Shown one piece after another: positions 21,561 through 33,844 of a stretch of 48,498 bases of DNA; the first letter of the stretch is position 1; each line of letters opens with the position of its first letter. The stretch lies in contig JAIVFH010000217.1 in NCBI GenBank assembly GCA_025765595.1, positions 1 through 48,498 on the forward strand. Direction: 5' to 3'. A program made the translations under genes and the position numbers. The notes below the pieces were generated by a model. That model worked only from the letters and a program-made list of their open reading frames with translations, ran no database searches and had not been told where the DNA came from. Source of the DNA: Obelidium mucronatum. Lineage: Eukaryota > Chytridiomycota > Chytridiomycetes > Chytridiales > Chytriomycetaceae.

Positions 21561-23332
21561 CTATTTTTGACGCAACAACAAGTTTTGAATGTTAATCAAG
21601 TCTGTTTTGACAAGCTCATTCTTTGGATCAAGGACAACAGCACATTGATAGTCTTTGACTGCGTCTGTCAGTTTTTCAGCCTTGGTGTACGCCGCGGCTC
21701 GTCGAACATGTAATTTGAGTTTGGCTGCATTATATACGGGGAGTGCATCCATTCCAGCGACAGGATCGCGTTCCATCTTTCTTTCTTGTTCACTCGAAAT
21801 CATTTCCATCGCTCTGGAACAGTCATTTATACATTCCTGATAGTTTTCCAGCTTCAAATGACAAACAGCTCGGTTTGTAACACATCTGTCGGGCAGATAA
21901 GTGCACGTAAAGTTCGGTGCGAAATTTCTTACGCTATCAAAGTGGGGTCAAGATCCAACGAGGCGGTAAACGCATTCACAGCTGAATGAAGATTTCCAGC
22001 TTTAAAGAACGCATTTCCTTTCTCCTTTAAAAAGATGGCTGTGGAATATTAAAAGATAATTCAGTTAGCGTTAGCCAGAAAGTTGAATTACCACTCACGA
22101 TTCTTTTCGTCTGGCGAAACAGGATCATACAAAGCATCTGATCGAGTCTTTGCATCCTTTTCCCAGGCTTGGTTGATGCGATGCACCCACTTGGCATCTT
22201 CTGTTTCTCTTGCAGTCGATGTCGGAAGGAGTCCTCGACTGGTAAACTTGAAGTTGATTACTCCAGACTCTCTTGGCTGAGGTTTTGAATTTTCTTTCAG
22301 TTCTAGGAAGTTTTGATAGTTATGACGTGCGTCTGTGCTCTTAGTGTAACTCACTCTCCATTTCCTTTCGGACTTTTGCTTTGATTAGCTCCATGTCAAG
22401 ATCGTCGTCACTCATTTCATCGTCATCGTTACAGATATGAGTAGCAGTGATGGCTTTTGAAGGAAAGTCTGACGGTTTTGATTTAGTATGTGTGTTACAG
22501 CATTATGTAACTTGTGAAAGAGTACCATCAGATGCATCAAAGATGGCAGAATCTGATCGAATAGTTTCAATCTGTCCGTGCGCCTGTTGTGAAAGCCCTT
22601 GCTTCCACTGTTGAATTGATTCCTAGTGGATAAGATGTCAGATTTGCGATTACTGCACCAAACTCCAGCTTATACTTCTGCAATACGTTTTTCCTCCTCC
22701 TTTGCATTTTCAACGCGAGCCTTTTCAGCGCGTTCAACGTTTAGCTGTTCTTGGATGAGTTTATAGTGTTCTTCCCGTTTTTTGATGGCCTTTTGCTTCT
22801 TTTGCTGGTGAAATGCAGGAATCGGATAAGAAATAATTATATCAAGCACATAGGTGCGAATTGTTTCAAACATTTGCAATCCGATCCAGCTCTCGTTGAA
22901 ACGCGTCTTCTCTTCGAGTCTTAATCATATGCACATCAAGGCCGTCTATTCTTAATGAGCTCCAAGATTTAGCTTCCACCTTCAAAAAATCAGTTAAGTT
23001 TGGGATTTTTAAGGATCCATCCAGTACCTTTTTCATACTAAACTTCACGCATCCATCGCCAACAATAGCCTCTGATTCCTCGGGGTCAATTTTATCATAT
23101 AAATCCGCCTCATAAAAAAAGGGCGGATAGTTAATTTTGATGTAAGAGTCATTGGCTGTGAGAATGTTTTCAGTGGTGAGCAATGAGTCCGAACGAATCT
23201 GTCAAAGAGAAACTGCATAAGAGCCACACCATAAATATCAGCTTTGTCAGCTTTCACGCCATTCAGTGGTACTGAGACATAAAGTCGATCGCTTGAGTCT
23301 GTGAAATCCTCTGTTTTTATCAGGATTGGCAT
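21561..23332 (-). CDS. DNAAF4: Dynein axonemal assembly factor 4 (DYX1C1)
   Basis: Cytoplasmic co-chaperone that helps pre-assemble dynein arms of motile cilia and flagella. The N-terminus is a CS (p23-like) domain: MPILIKTEDFTDSSDRLYVSV, GVKADKADIY, then YIKINYPPFFYEADLYDKID and VKFSMKKV. A charged helical linker follows (RREDAFQRELDRIA; KKREEHYKLIQEQLNVERAEKAR). Next comes the conserved segment INFKFTSRGLLPTSTARETED, then C-terminal TPRs (KGNAFFKAGNLHSAVNAFTAS, NRAVCHLKLENYQECINDCSRAME, KLKLHVRRAAAYTKAEKLTDAVKDY, LDPKNE). Introns are GT-AG, e.g. one joining IA to CVTNRA in phase. It is a marker that this fungus still builds a flagellum. Confidence 0.92.
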
Positions 23333-23417
23333 TGAGCAGTACTCAAAATTTAAACAAACAAAAAAAAGGGTGGCAAAAGGAAGGCTTCAAGAAGTAACAC
23401 CACTATAGAGATTTAAT

Positions 23418-24910
23418 TTATACTTTCTTCCAGAAAGTTGGATCATGCAAGAATCGCGCAAGTGATCCGCACACAGCAGCGGCCAGTGCCACCAATCCCT
23501 GCATAAATAACCATCCAATCCAAGCCATAATGCTCTTGAATCACAGCCGCCACAATTGGTCCAGCAAAGTTACCAGCAGCCAAAGCTGTGTAGAGCAGTG
23601 TAACGCGAGAGACGAGACCATTCGACTCCAAACATTCCAGCAATCACAACAGGAAGCAACGCCCAGAATCCTCCACCCTACAAATCCATTCACTGCGGCA
23701 AAAGCTCCAATTCCTGCAAAACTATTCGCAGCGAGCCACGAAAAGTAAGATATCACAGTAATCCACATTGAAATAATCAGAGCATTGCTGGTTCCAAAAA
23801 ACGTGTCAGCCCCAAGACCCATAAAAATCTTTCCGACAGCCCCAAATCCGTTGTATATTGAAAGTAGCGTGGCGCTCTGTGTCGTATCCAAACCGGCGCG
23901 CTGTTGAGCGAAAACAGGAATAAAATCGACACCAACAAACAAGGCAAAGTTTGCAAAGAACCCAGCCATCAAAAGCATCATAAAGCGAGAATCTTTAAGA
24001 ATTGCATAGTCCATTTTCGAGGAAGAGGCGCTTTGTAATCTAGTCTTGAAGAGTGGGTTGATTGCCACAAGAACGACCAGGAAAAACATGGCAGTCGATC
24101 GCAAAGTCCATGCGATTCCAATAGAATCAAGCAGCTTTTGATTTGTAATTGATAGAGCTAGACCACCGAGACCGCTTCCTGCAGCAGCAATTCCTTGGGC
24201 GAGTCCGCGGCGCTTTGAGAACCATTGGCTGGGCAGCGCGACAGCGGGAAAGTAAATCATGCTTCCACCAATGCCGAATAAAGCTCCTTGAGTGAGAACA
24301 AGAGCTGGGAGCGAAGAGGCGAAACTGGCAAGAAAAGTCCCGAGGGACGTGAACAAGGAACCAGCAAGAACGACCTGGCGAAATCCGTATTTCTGCGCGA
24401 GCTTTCCAGAAAGTATTCCTAACGCAGGGATAAAAACAAATCCAACCCCTCCGATGAATGATACTTGCGTTGAATTTCCAACCTGAATTTTGAGTATTGA
24501 GTCACTGCCCAGTGCCCATCAACACCATTTGATTTCAAACTCACCCCTTCAGTAATGTAGTGGTTATTATAGACACCAAACGAGTAAATCGAGCCCCACA
24601 CTATAAACTGGGCCATGAAGCTTGCAAAGACAACACCCCAGGCATTCATTCCTCCGTCTGGAAAGTCTCTCTCTTCGGCGGCAGAGTCGTTGTGTGCAAC
24701 CAATGCGACATGACCTTCTTCAAAACTCTTCAAGGATTGTATGGGTAGTGGGCAATCGCTGTTTGTGTTTGAAGCAGGTATTTCAGCTGCCTTGCCAGTT
24801 GGAATAATGCGGTCTTTGTCGGAGCTGGATTCTGATCCACTCCTACTGGAGACAATAAACTCGTCATCGATAACGGATGCTAGTTTGATATCGTCTTCGG
24901 TTGATGTCAT
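23418..24910 (-). CDS. MFS transporter, monocarboxylate-permease type
   Basis: Membrane carrier of the MCT branch of the major facilitator superfamily. After a long Ser/Asp-rich cytoplasmic N-terminus (about 80 aa) the first membrane helix has the family signature DFPDGGMNAWGVVFASFMAQ then GSIYSFGVY. An intron leads to helices with GGVGFVFIPALGILSGKLAQ, LFTSLGTFLASFASSLPALV, GIGGSMIYFPAVALPSQWF, KRRGLAQGIAAAGSGLGGL and later FMMLLMAGFFANFALF, DFIPVFAQ and GFGAVGKIFMGLGAD. The last helices need at least three one-base corrections, two by removing a G from GGG (23677-23679 and 23497-23499), after which the protein ends ARFLHDPTFWKKV at 23418. Substrate unknown. Confidence 0.85.
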
Positions 24911-25179
24911 GAAGAGAGTGATTGAAAAAGTAAAAAGTGATACGAAAAATCAGTTTGAAATCGGAAGAAGCCGGAATTCAAAAAAGCCTGCCGGTTTTCA
25001 TTAAAACTGCTCTGCAACCTAGCATCCACTTCATCGAGTTTATTATTTGAGTTTTGACAGCAGCTAGTTACTTGGAGTAACACGCTGCTGACACGATGGA
25101 AGTTAATTCAAAACCCTCGATAGAATTTCTGTGCAATGAAAGTGGGGGAATCTGTTTGTAAATAAGTTATAGTTCAATA

Positions 25180-26130
25180 ATGAACAGCGACTTGCAAGCG
25201 CTGTTGGCGAAACTGCAGTCAACTACGCCAGTCAACCAACCATCGCTTGACACCAACTCAACCAGCAGCAATTCTCCTTCATTCAACACGGCTTCGCTCT
25301 CCAGTCTTCTCTCGTCTCTAGGCGGCATCCAGCAACAGCCAACAATCCAACAGCAACCAACAGCCCTGTCAACCCAACCATCGTTTGATGTCGCCAAAGC
25401 GCTTTCGATTCCTCTTTCGAACGACTTGATTTCCAATGTCCGTGCATCGATTCAAAACTCGAGCGAAGTTGATTCGAGCATCCCATCATTTGCTTCTCTT
25501 CCCAAAAGTCTCTCCGCTGGATCGGGCAGCAGCCAACATAATCAGAAAAGTCGTATTGGCAACGCATTGCCTTCTTTCTCTCCCGCTGTTTCCACCCCAC
25601 AGTACCAGGCTTATTACCCACAAAACACTGACCTTGATACTGCACCTCCATTACCACCACGACCCACTCGATTCACATCCTCGATTCTACGAGAAATATC
25701 AGATCTTGCCGACACTCCAAGAGTGTCCTCCATCATTCGAACTCTGCAGTTTGCCCAAAAAACAAAAGAGACATCTTTGATGGAACAGCGGCAACGCATT
25801 CTTGATCGGCACGAGAAAGTGAAGAAACAAGCCTATGCAGATGAAATTATGGGGAAATCGAGCAGTCCAGAGGATATCAGGAGAAGGGATGAGTTATGGA
25901 AAAAGGAATTATTTGAGTTTGACGCGTTCTTTCATCGGGAAATGATGGCTATGGTCAAAAAACAGCAAGTTGAATTGGAGCAGGTATTTTATAACTCCAT
26001 CTTTGAAGATATTTTATCTTAATCTACTTTCAAGCTTCAGATACCGTTCTTCTGGATAACTCTGGACAAAGACGAGCTTAGGAGACAGAAGAGTGTTTTA
26101 GATATATTAATAGAGTGCGCTTCAAATTGA
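25180..26130 (+). CDS. DUF2458-like protein
   Basis: The first 170 residues are a low-complexity Ser/Gln/Pro region (SSLLSSLGGIQQQPTIQQQ). A PPLPPRP motif follows, then a charged helical domain: TPRVSSIIRTLQFAQKTKE, LMEQRQRILDRHEKVKKQ, SSPEDIRRRDELWKKELFEF, MAMVKKQQVELEQ. An intron after ELEQ (GT-AG) joins IPFFWITLDKDELRRQKSVL and the stop at 26128-26130. The helical part followed by IPFF resembles the fungal family of unknown function DUF2458. It is divergent from the MFS gene with a 269-bp gap in which I see no other feature. Confidence 0.6.
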
Positions 26131-26193
26131 TGAAAAGGCCTTTATTATCTACTGATGGTCGCATGATAATGTATACTGATGGGGTTCATCCCT

Positions 26194-28628
26194 TTAAGAA
26201 CTTCGAGTCGACCATTTTATCAAGGAATTTGACGCAACTTCGAAGAGTTCGGTCACGGGTAAAAAGACTGCACCTTCCATGCTTGTGTCAACACGGTCGA
26301 ACTCCAAGGTAGCTTGGTCCAACAAATCGGTTACTTCGGCCTCATTATTCCCCAGTTTCGACAAATGAGCAGCCAGCCATACAAATGCCTTGGTAAGCTG
26401 ATATGGAGAATGGTGTTTGTCACCTTCCAGAATCGCAACATGCTCTCGAAAAAGCGGTGTGGCTTTCTCCATGTCGCCTATTACATGATAGAGCCGCGCA
26501 AGATTGGAAATAGACTCCAACAAATCCGGCTGGTCATCAATATTCCGCCGTTCAGCAAGTACTTTTGACCAAATGCTCTCGGCTTTTCCAAATTCACCAG
26601 TCTGAAACCACAAGCTCCCACGACTCCATTCAATTAAAAGCCGATTTTCGTTGTTTACGCCAGGTTCGGCATAATATTTCACCTCAACTTTGTCGTAAAG
26701 TTCATGAGCTTGCTGTGGGTCAGTAGTTTCCAGGCACCGTCCAATCATTCTCATTGCACCAAACGTGGAAAAAGCATCCTCACCATATTCTTTTTTACAC
26801 TGCACCAAGTAGTTTTGAAGTAAAGGCAGCGCATCGTCAAGGTTACCGACGTAAAAAGTAGCATCTTCCCAGCTACGTTCATTTTATCCAAGCAATCTTC
26901 TCCAGCTCGGCCACACGCTTTGCATTCAGTATGGTACGCCACAATGGCATAGGGCAAGCAAGTCTCAAAATCCATGGCTTCGAACAATGCTTCACAGAGG
27001 TTATTTTTGGTGACAACAATTTCTTCAGGTTTGGATAATATCTGCCGTTGCGCAAGGACAGCCTGATACCCATGAACAGCTTCTCGGTAGCGTCCTTGAA
27101 AGTAATGAATGTTGACCAATCCTTCCATGGCATTCAGATGATCAAAAATAAAGAGCTTGTACTCCTTTGTAGGTAGACGATCAACGATAACCCCTTCTGG
27201 TGGGAGGTTGGAAAAGTAGCTCTGGTAGATATCGATCGCTTCGGGGTATTGCTTCGAACGGCGCAAACTGTAACCATTTGAGCTTGTCATAGACGCCGCT
27301 GTAGCAAAGTTATCTTGCTTGATTTGCTTGATGCATACATCTTGGGCCAATTTCAAGGTGGCATCTGTGATGGGAAAGTCAAACATTTGTGTCCATCTCT
27401 CAATGTTTGAGCAGTCCGCCAGAATCCGTTGCACTACTTCTGCTCTGTCGACCTTAGCTTTTGATGTAGACAGATAACCAGAAAGGGCAGTACAGGATTC
27501 CGAGAACTTTTTTTGGTGACAGAAAATGGATGCTATGTCAACCAAGTTTTCATATCCTCTGCTGTCCTTGTTTCCATAAAAGTCTCGTTTTTCAATCAGT
27601 AGTGTATTGTAGACAGTCAAGGCGGAGTCAAATTGTTCTAAAGCCATCAAGCTCCGACCATTGGAAAGGAGAGTATTCCAGTGGTTCATTGTTTCTGGAG
27701 CTGCAACCACATCCAATCCAACTGGGAGAAACAAGAGAGCTTCGGAAGAAGGAGAGAACGGTAGAAACTCGCCAGAAGGACTTTGTAGCAGCAATCTTGT
27801 GGGTTCTGGACAGTTTGTATGGTCCCGCGAAATCCGCCGCACCACCACGTTCTCCAACTGATGGTCTCGTGAAATATCAATAATCAAGTAGTCCAGGTCC
27901 TGCATGTCAAGACGGCCTTCGACATCAGGGTATGTGTCCCTCCAGGTATAGAACATATGAGATGTGCCTGGGGAAATGCAATATTGAATCAAGGATCGAG
28001 AGGGAGCATCTCGACGAAGTCGTGGCCAGTCAGGGATTGGGATTCGAAGTTGGGGCTCAGTTGATGACGCAGCGAGAATAGTGGGCTGAGGCTCTTTCAG
28101 CACTGATGGAACTAGAACCAAAACTTCTGTCGCTGGATTGAATGGATGGGGACCTGTGCCATCGACGTCTCTCATATTCATTCTGTCGATTGACTTTGCA
28201 GTCTGTCGCCATACACTTCTGGGGGAAACCTTGTCGACATCGCCCAATTTACGCACTCGAACGAGTCTTTTGGCGATCGGAATGATGCCATTGTCCATCT
28301 GGCGGTGATTGATTCGGCCAATTGCGTCAATATGGCCAATCTCCCATACTGTCAAGACAGTTTCGAGATCCGGAAAGACTGCATATTTGATCAGAATTCT
28401 TGTTCCAAGACTAGAAGCCACGTTTGGTTTCGGAAATAGCGTAACCATGTTTGTAACATGAAAGTGGCTGGTTTCAAGGATCTCGTTGATCAATCGACAG
28501 GTTGCTCGGAACTTGTGCACTTTGTGCGGATGGATCCAGCTGAATATTGCTGTTATCAGCTCATGCGGGACGTGAGTGGCCAAGCCCCACTCTTGGACGG
28601 GCAGAAGGTCGTCTTGAGTTGATGTCAT
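26194..28628 (-). CDS. F-box/TPR protein, copy B
   Basis: Starts MTSTQDDLLPVQEWGLATH, followed by an F-box-like segment VPHELITAIFSWIHPHKVHKF and RATCRLINEILE. A middle region has no recognised domain. The C-terminal half is TPR-like (ALTVYNTLLIEKRDFYG, YPEAIDIYQSYFSNLPPEG, NAMEGLVNIHYFQGRYREAV, GRCLETTDPQQAHELYDKVE, NLARLYHVIGDMEKATPLF). Probably an SCF adaptor; target unknown. Two one-base insertions, in GGG/CCC at 26868-26870 and in the A5/T5 run at 26853-26857, separate the two long frames; removing them restores continuity with copy A. A transposon lies 17 bp upstream of its ATG, so its present promoter is element-derived or within the element edge. Confidence 0.75.
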
Positions 28629-28645
28629 TTACTCTTAAATATTTA

Positions 28646-30140
28646 GGCCCCGTTTGGCAGGGAAAAAGAAAATTTGAGTTTATTTCCAAATCCCAAATAT
28701 TGGGTCAGATTGAATATTTTGAAATATTGTGCTCCCAATATTTGTAAATTCGCATTTTACAGATGTTCTACAGTATTTCCAAAAGAAACAGACCAAAAGT
28801 AAAATTTTCGTTCACAAATTCATATATTCTATATATTCTATAAAAATTCCAAAAACTCCATCTGTTTCCCACAACGCTGATAGTCCTACCATATTGCCTG
28901 TACAATAAAGTCCCTGTAACCTTGACAACCCTAACCACACCCTTACACCACCCACCGCTTCTTCTTAACCACCTTCTTCACCTTCGATAGTCTCAGGCTG
29001 GTAATCCAAGCCCATTCCGTCACTTCGCACGATTTTAAACAAGACACAAGACGCAGAGGGTAAAAAATCCCAGAGTTTCGAGTGTGCAGGCTCCCATTGC
29101 TTCAAACACCTGGCCTGGAACGTCATGGTTTGGGTTGTTGCACAATGTGATACGCATGATGCCAGGAAACACGGCTTGTTTGTGCCTTCAATTTGTAGAA
29201 CTACTGCAACTTTAACTTACATCAAGGAGGGCAATTAAAAAAACGGGACTTACTCTTCAATGGCCATTCTCAAGTTCTCCAATAGCTATGATGGCGAGAT
29301 GTTCTCCAATAACCAGGGTAGTGAGACGACAGCATCTTGTTCAGCAAGGTAAGTCGATTCATCGAAAAAAAGTGAAGTTAAGAAAAATTGCATGACGCAA
29401 TTGCAACGGAACAAGTTGACCAATCGGCATCTTCTGATCACAGGACTTGTCACGTGCCTTTGGTTGTAACTGTCGTTTTCGACTCTTCAACAAAAAAAAT
29501 GTTGTGAAGAATTGACCAACACGGATACCTACTGGAGTGGCGGCGCAGCCGCATTCTTTAAGACAGGGCAAGGCTTGCGAATCATTCAACAATGATGTGT
29601 GGAACTTTGTGCTTGATTGTTGGAACACCAAACTCACCATCAACCAACTCAAGTCCCTTCGGGTTGACTGAACTTCATTTTATTTGCATAATACAAACCC
29701 CTTCTGCTTATTGTATAACACACGTTCCTTTTTTTTAATTTCAGCCACTTAAAGAGGAGCATTGTGCAACTACTCGAAATCACAATTGTTTTCTATCATT
29801 CTTTACCCTTTTACTTCATTACTATTGATTTTTGTTATTGTTGTGTTTTTGAATAGATTGCATTTATTGTTATTATTCATGTTTTTCTATCATTTTCGAA
29901 AGTCAAAATCTGAAATGCTGCATCAAGCTGCATCTGATATTTACGCGATATTTGACCAAAATATTTGATTTTTGCATTTGGTTTATTTTGGATATTTGCA
30001 AATACTGAATTTGACCAAAATCTGAAATATTTTTTTGAAATCGTCATTTTTGGCAAATTGGTATTTACAAATATTTTTTTTCAAATATTTATTTCTTATT
30101 TTCATTTTTCCCTAGGGAAATTTTCCTGCCAAACGGGGCC
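28646..30140. mobile_element. 1.5-kb TIR element, PIF/Harbinger-like, with TTA duplications
   Basis: Both ends carry the inverted repeat GGCCCCGTTTGGCAGG (28646-28661 and its complement ending at 30140), followed by A-rich sequence. The flanks are TTA at 28643-28645 and TTA at 30141-30143, a 3-bp target duplication. TTA duplications together with termini starting GG(G)CC-GTTTGG are typical of PIF/Harbinger elements and their MITEs. The subterminal regions are very AT-rich with many AAATATTT words on both sides. No transposase with a DDE domain was recognised, so it is probably non-autonomous. A minus-strand open stretch at 29035-29175 and a 97-codon minus ORF at 29359-29652 lie inside; neither is a known transposase. 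Confidence 0.8.
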
Positions 30141-30206
30141 TTACTAATATCAAAATTTTTTTTATAAAAAGTAATATTTTGGCTCAGGGCATACCAGCAA
30201 TGTGAA

Positions 30207-33200
30207 TTAAAATGTGAGAATACTTTTCGGATGCAACTCCTCTTCCGCTGAGGCTCTTTTGATCCTATTTGAGGCCCCCTTGTAAATTTCATTCTTCAAG
30301 CCGAGAAGTACACTCTGGTTTGTCCTTGAATAATTCGAGAGTGAATCTGTTTGTCTTGGAAAGGGGATGACATGTTGGACCACATTCTCCTTGGCCCAAG
30401 TATAATCTTTGTCATTTTCCATCGAAAACTGCGTTGTTCGAAGTCCAATTGAAGGAAGTACAATTCCATACCAATGTAGCTCGCCGTTTATAAGAAGGTT
30501 AGGAAACTTCTGCGCAAATTCTCTCAACAGCCGAGGTTTCAAAGTCTTTGCCTCATTGATAGTAACCTGCAGAACGAACCAACGGTCGCCATTGTAAAGA
30601 AACCCATCAAATGCTTTGTAGTTTCTCGCCTTTGGGAGCAACACAGTCGGCTTGCGAGGCACTTTTTTAAGATCCTAAAAATGTTGCTATTAGATTTCTA
30701 CAAGTCAGAGGACTCAATTGGTAACCTTCTCAATTTCTTCCTCAGAAAGGTTCTTTTTTACAGTTGTACCCGCTTTGATTGCTAGAAGATCAAATTGTTT
30801 TGTTTGACTTGATATCTTTCGACACAACAATTGTGCGCAAAACTGAAGCGACTCCAGCAGGGCTTGTTTGTACTCCTTTCCGTCGTTCCAGGATCCAAAG
30901 AGGTAAATGATTTGATCTCGCTTCTCTTGTTTTGTTATCCACATGTCTAGCACTTTGCCGCTGCAAAACTTGAGGTCCTCTACTTTCATTGTCGCGCGAT
31001 TGGTCTCACAATGGATGACTTTTGAATAATCTTTGCCTCTATCACTATAGAGCTGATCGAGTTCGAAACTATGAGTGACAGCCAGTAGATTCTAAAGAGA
31101 GGGTCAGGACAGTTCAGGTATCATAAAAAACATGAACGCACCGCATTATTCAAGGAAAACGCAAGAGATGCTAGATAATTCGCGTACCCATGTTTTGTTT
31201 TTGAAAATATAGGACGAGCCACTCCCCCGACACTGTTTAATACAAACGTCAGAGATAACCAATAAAATGTAGACACATACTAATGAAATCTCTCTTCCAG
31301 AAGACTTGAATGCATAGGTTTACACTCTTTGACGAATACTTGCTTGCGAAAATGCTCCAACTCAGCCAGAGTCCAAGTGGGTGCATACAGCCGACCACCA
31401 TCATTTCCTCTTTTCATCCATTCGTCATAATTTTCTGCCTATTTCATCACAAGTTGAATTATAATTCAATAGTTGTAGAGCCTCACCTTTGGCGATGACG
31501 CTAGAATGTTGATTCCCGCAAAGGCAGAGGGATAGCGAACCGGGTTCCCTAAAAACAATCGTCAGTCATACACAGAGGTAGCTGTGATAGGAAGCATCAC
31601 CTTTTGCATTATTCAATAAGACAATATAGTTTGAATCATGATCCAAGGATTTACTTTTCGGAAGAGAGCCGTTTTCAAACTGTTGGCAAGTGTCATTTGC
31701 AAATAACCAAGAAATCCCAGAACAAAGATCATGAAAGCAAACGGGGTGCTTTTTTTGCACCTGTCGAATAATAATATACAACAGCGACAAGCTTTTTCCA
31801 ATTCCAGGAGTCCCAGAAAGAAGAATCCGGCAAGACTGACCAACAGCCAGAGCATTTTCGTAAAACTGGCCATAGCATTCGCGTATAAAAAACAACTTTG
31901 ACTCCTCCTGGAAAAGCTCCTCCATCAGAAGGCCAACAGGAACAACAGCCGGGAACTCTTTCTCGGGTAACTCAATACTACTAGCCAAATCGTACAGATA
32001 CTTAACATCTGTAAACGCTTTAGCTGTACCTGTGAGAGGAATGTTGTAAACAACTGCGAGCAAACTACATCGGCATACTTTTTCCAGCGAGGCTCAAGTA
32101 ATATGACCTTGAATCTTCGACTTCTTGTTTCAACGCTTTGTAGGTCAGCTCGTATCCAGTGAAATCCGGATGGACGTCGACCCACTGCTTCAGTTTAGCG
32201 GAATAATTCTTGACATCCAGTTGCGCCTCCCTCAAAGCATCTGTGTCCACTCTCAAAGTCATCTCAGCATCAACCACTCGTTTACTAGTATTCTCGATAT
32301 CACTTGACGATTTGCGAAACATATTCTGACCAGCTAGACGTAGTAAGTTGATTTCAAAAGCACTTTCAACCACCTCAAGGACACAAACCTTCATTTTCGA
32401 TAGTTTTGGGAAGATGTTGTTCCTTCCATTCCTCAATCCATCCCTTGAATCTTCGACTTCTTGTTTCAACGCTTTGTAGGTCAGCTCGTATCCAGTGAAA
32501 TCCGGATGGACGTCGACCCACTGCTTCAGTTTAGCGGAATAATTCTTGACATCCAGTTGCGCCTCCCTCAAAGCATCTGTGTCCACTCTCAAAGTCATCT
32601 CAGCATCAACCACTCGTTTACTAGTATTCTCGATATCACTTGACGATTTGCGAAACATATTCTGACCAGCTAGACGTAGTAAGTTGATTTCAAAAGCACT
32701 TTCAACCACCTCAAGGACACAAACCTTCATTTTCGATAGTTTTGGGAAGATGTTGTTCCTTCCATTCCTCAATCCATCCCTGGTTGACGTCGCTGATCTT
32801 GACCTTCTTCGCCATCACTTTGTTTCCATCATTCTCTACGACAGCTGCCTTCCGTTTCATTGGTCGGATATTTACAGCAGTCTCGGAAGCAACAGTACAA
32901 ACAGTGTCACCAAACTCTGTCATTTGTTTCGATTTCTTCGCATTCACCCTTTCTTCCAGCCGCCTTATCCTGGAGTCCGATAATAACGTATCAATCTGGT
33001 TGTGCATTCTCTGCATAAGCTTGAGTATCGTGTTATTGCTGACGACTTTGATTTCGAAAGTTTCCACAATCAACGCAGCTTTGTAAGTTTGTATTGAACT
33101 GAGTGAGGCATACCACAGCAGAAGGGCAAAAGCAGATTAAAACATACCAAGATTATCGTCTGCTACAGCAAGAGTATGGTTGGCGTCAAGGTTGGCGTTC

Positions 33201-33479
33201 ACGAAGTTTCTCAGTCCTTTGGAAAGTTTTTTGACAGGAGTGATGAGAGCGCCAGTTGGATTGAAAGAGCTATCAATTCTTTGGAAAGCCTTGAGTCTGA
33301 GACTGTCGGCGGTATAAGTAGTCTAAACTGACAGCCAGAACAACGAAACCACCCACAACAACGCACTTCTTCTTGGCAGAATCCGGAGTCTCGCAGATTT
33401 TGTTAATGTCTTCCGATTCGCCGTTTAACTTGAAGAGTGCATAGGCCGCTGGTGTCACAGAGTGCAACAGAATGAACAT
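30207..33479 (-). CDS. CRN/RHS-type P-loop NTPase protein
   Basis: Multi-exon gene. The N-terminal exon (from 33479) encodes a short hydrophobic segment (CVVVGGFVVLAVS) of unknown role. Next come helical, coiled-coil-like exons (LKLMQRMHNQIDTLLSD; SSSDIENTSKRVVDAEMTL) containing an exact tandem duplication. The core has FYENALAVGQSCRILLSGTP with the Walker A motif GTPGIGKS, then later LYAPTWTLAELEHFRKQ and EERF followed by VGGVARPIF, the typical order in Crinkler and trypanosome RHS NTPases. The C-terminal exons hold ARNYKAFDGFLYNGDRWF then VLQVTINE, like the restriction-fold end of CRN proteins. No CRN header was seen at its N-terminus. In the family such proteins act as nuclear effectors or selfish/defence NTPase-nucleases; the role here is unknown. 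Confidence 0.75.
32107..32781. repeat. Tandem duplication, 336 bp, near-exact
   Basis: Bases 32107-32442 repeat at 32443-32778, with three further shared bases at the junctions (CCT). I found no difference between copies by eye. The unit is 112 codons, so the reading frame of the coiled-coil region continues through both copies, including through what looks like a 55-nt GT-AG intron in each unit (read-through is open in that frame). Either a very recent in-gene duplication or an assembly duplication. Confidence 0.9.
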
Positions 33480-33844
33480 GACACTGATTTCTCTGAAATT
33501 ATAAATCTCTCACACCACAAAGAGGTAGCCGTCTCAATGCGTTTGATTCGCCGGTTTATTTCGATGTTATTGAACAAGAACACGAATAGAAGAAGCACTG
33601 CGACTTCTCTCCACAATCCATCGCCCAACGACACCGACATCCTTGTCCATCACCACCTGCTCGCCAGCATTGTTCTCAACATCTGAATTCCAAACATTAA
33701 ATGAGGTCCACGCGACACCGTTTACAGAATCCAACCAAGACGCCGCATCTTGAACGTAACCCGCGTTTCCTTCCAACACGACCCAAAAGATTTCTCCTGG
33801 AAACAAGTACAAGTTTCCAGGACTTGCTGCTGTGATAGTGACGC

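Noticed and set aside
28646..30140. Complete autonomous transposon with its own transposase
   Set aside because: No DDE-type catalytic motifs or long frame inside; only short open stretches of unknown type.
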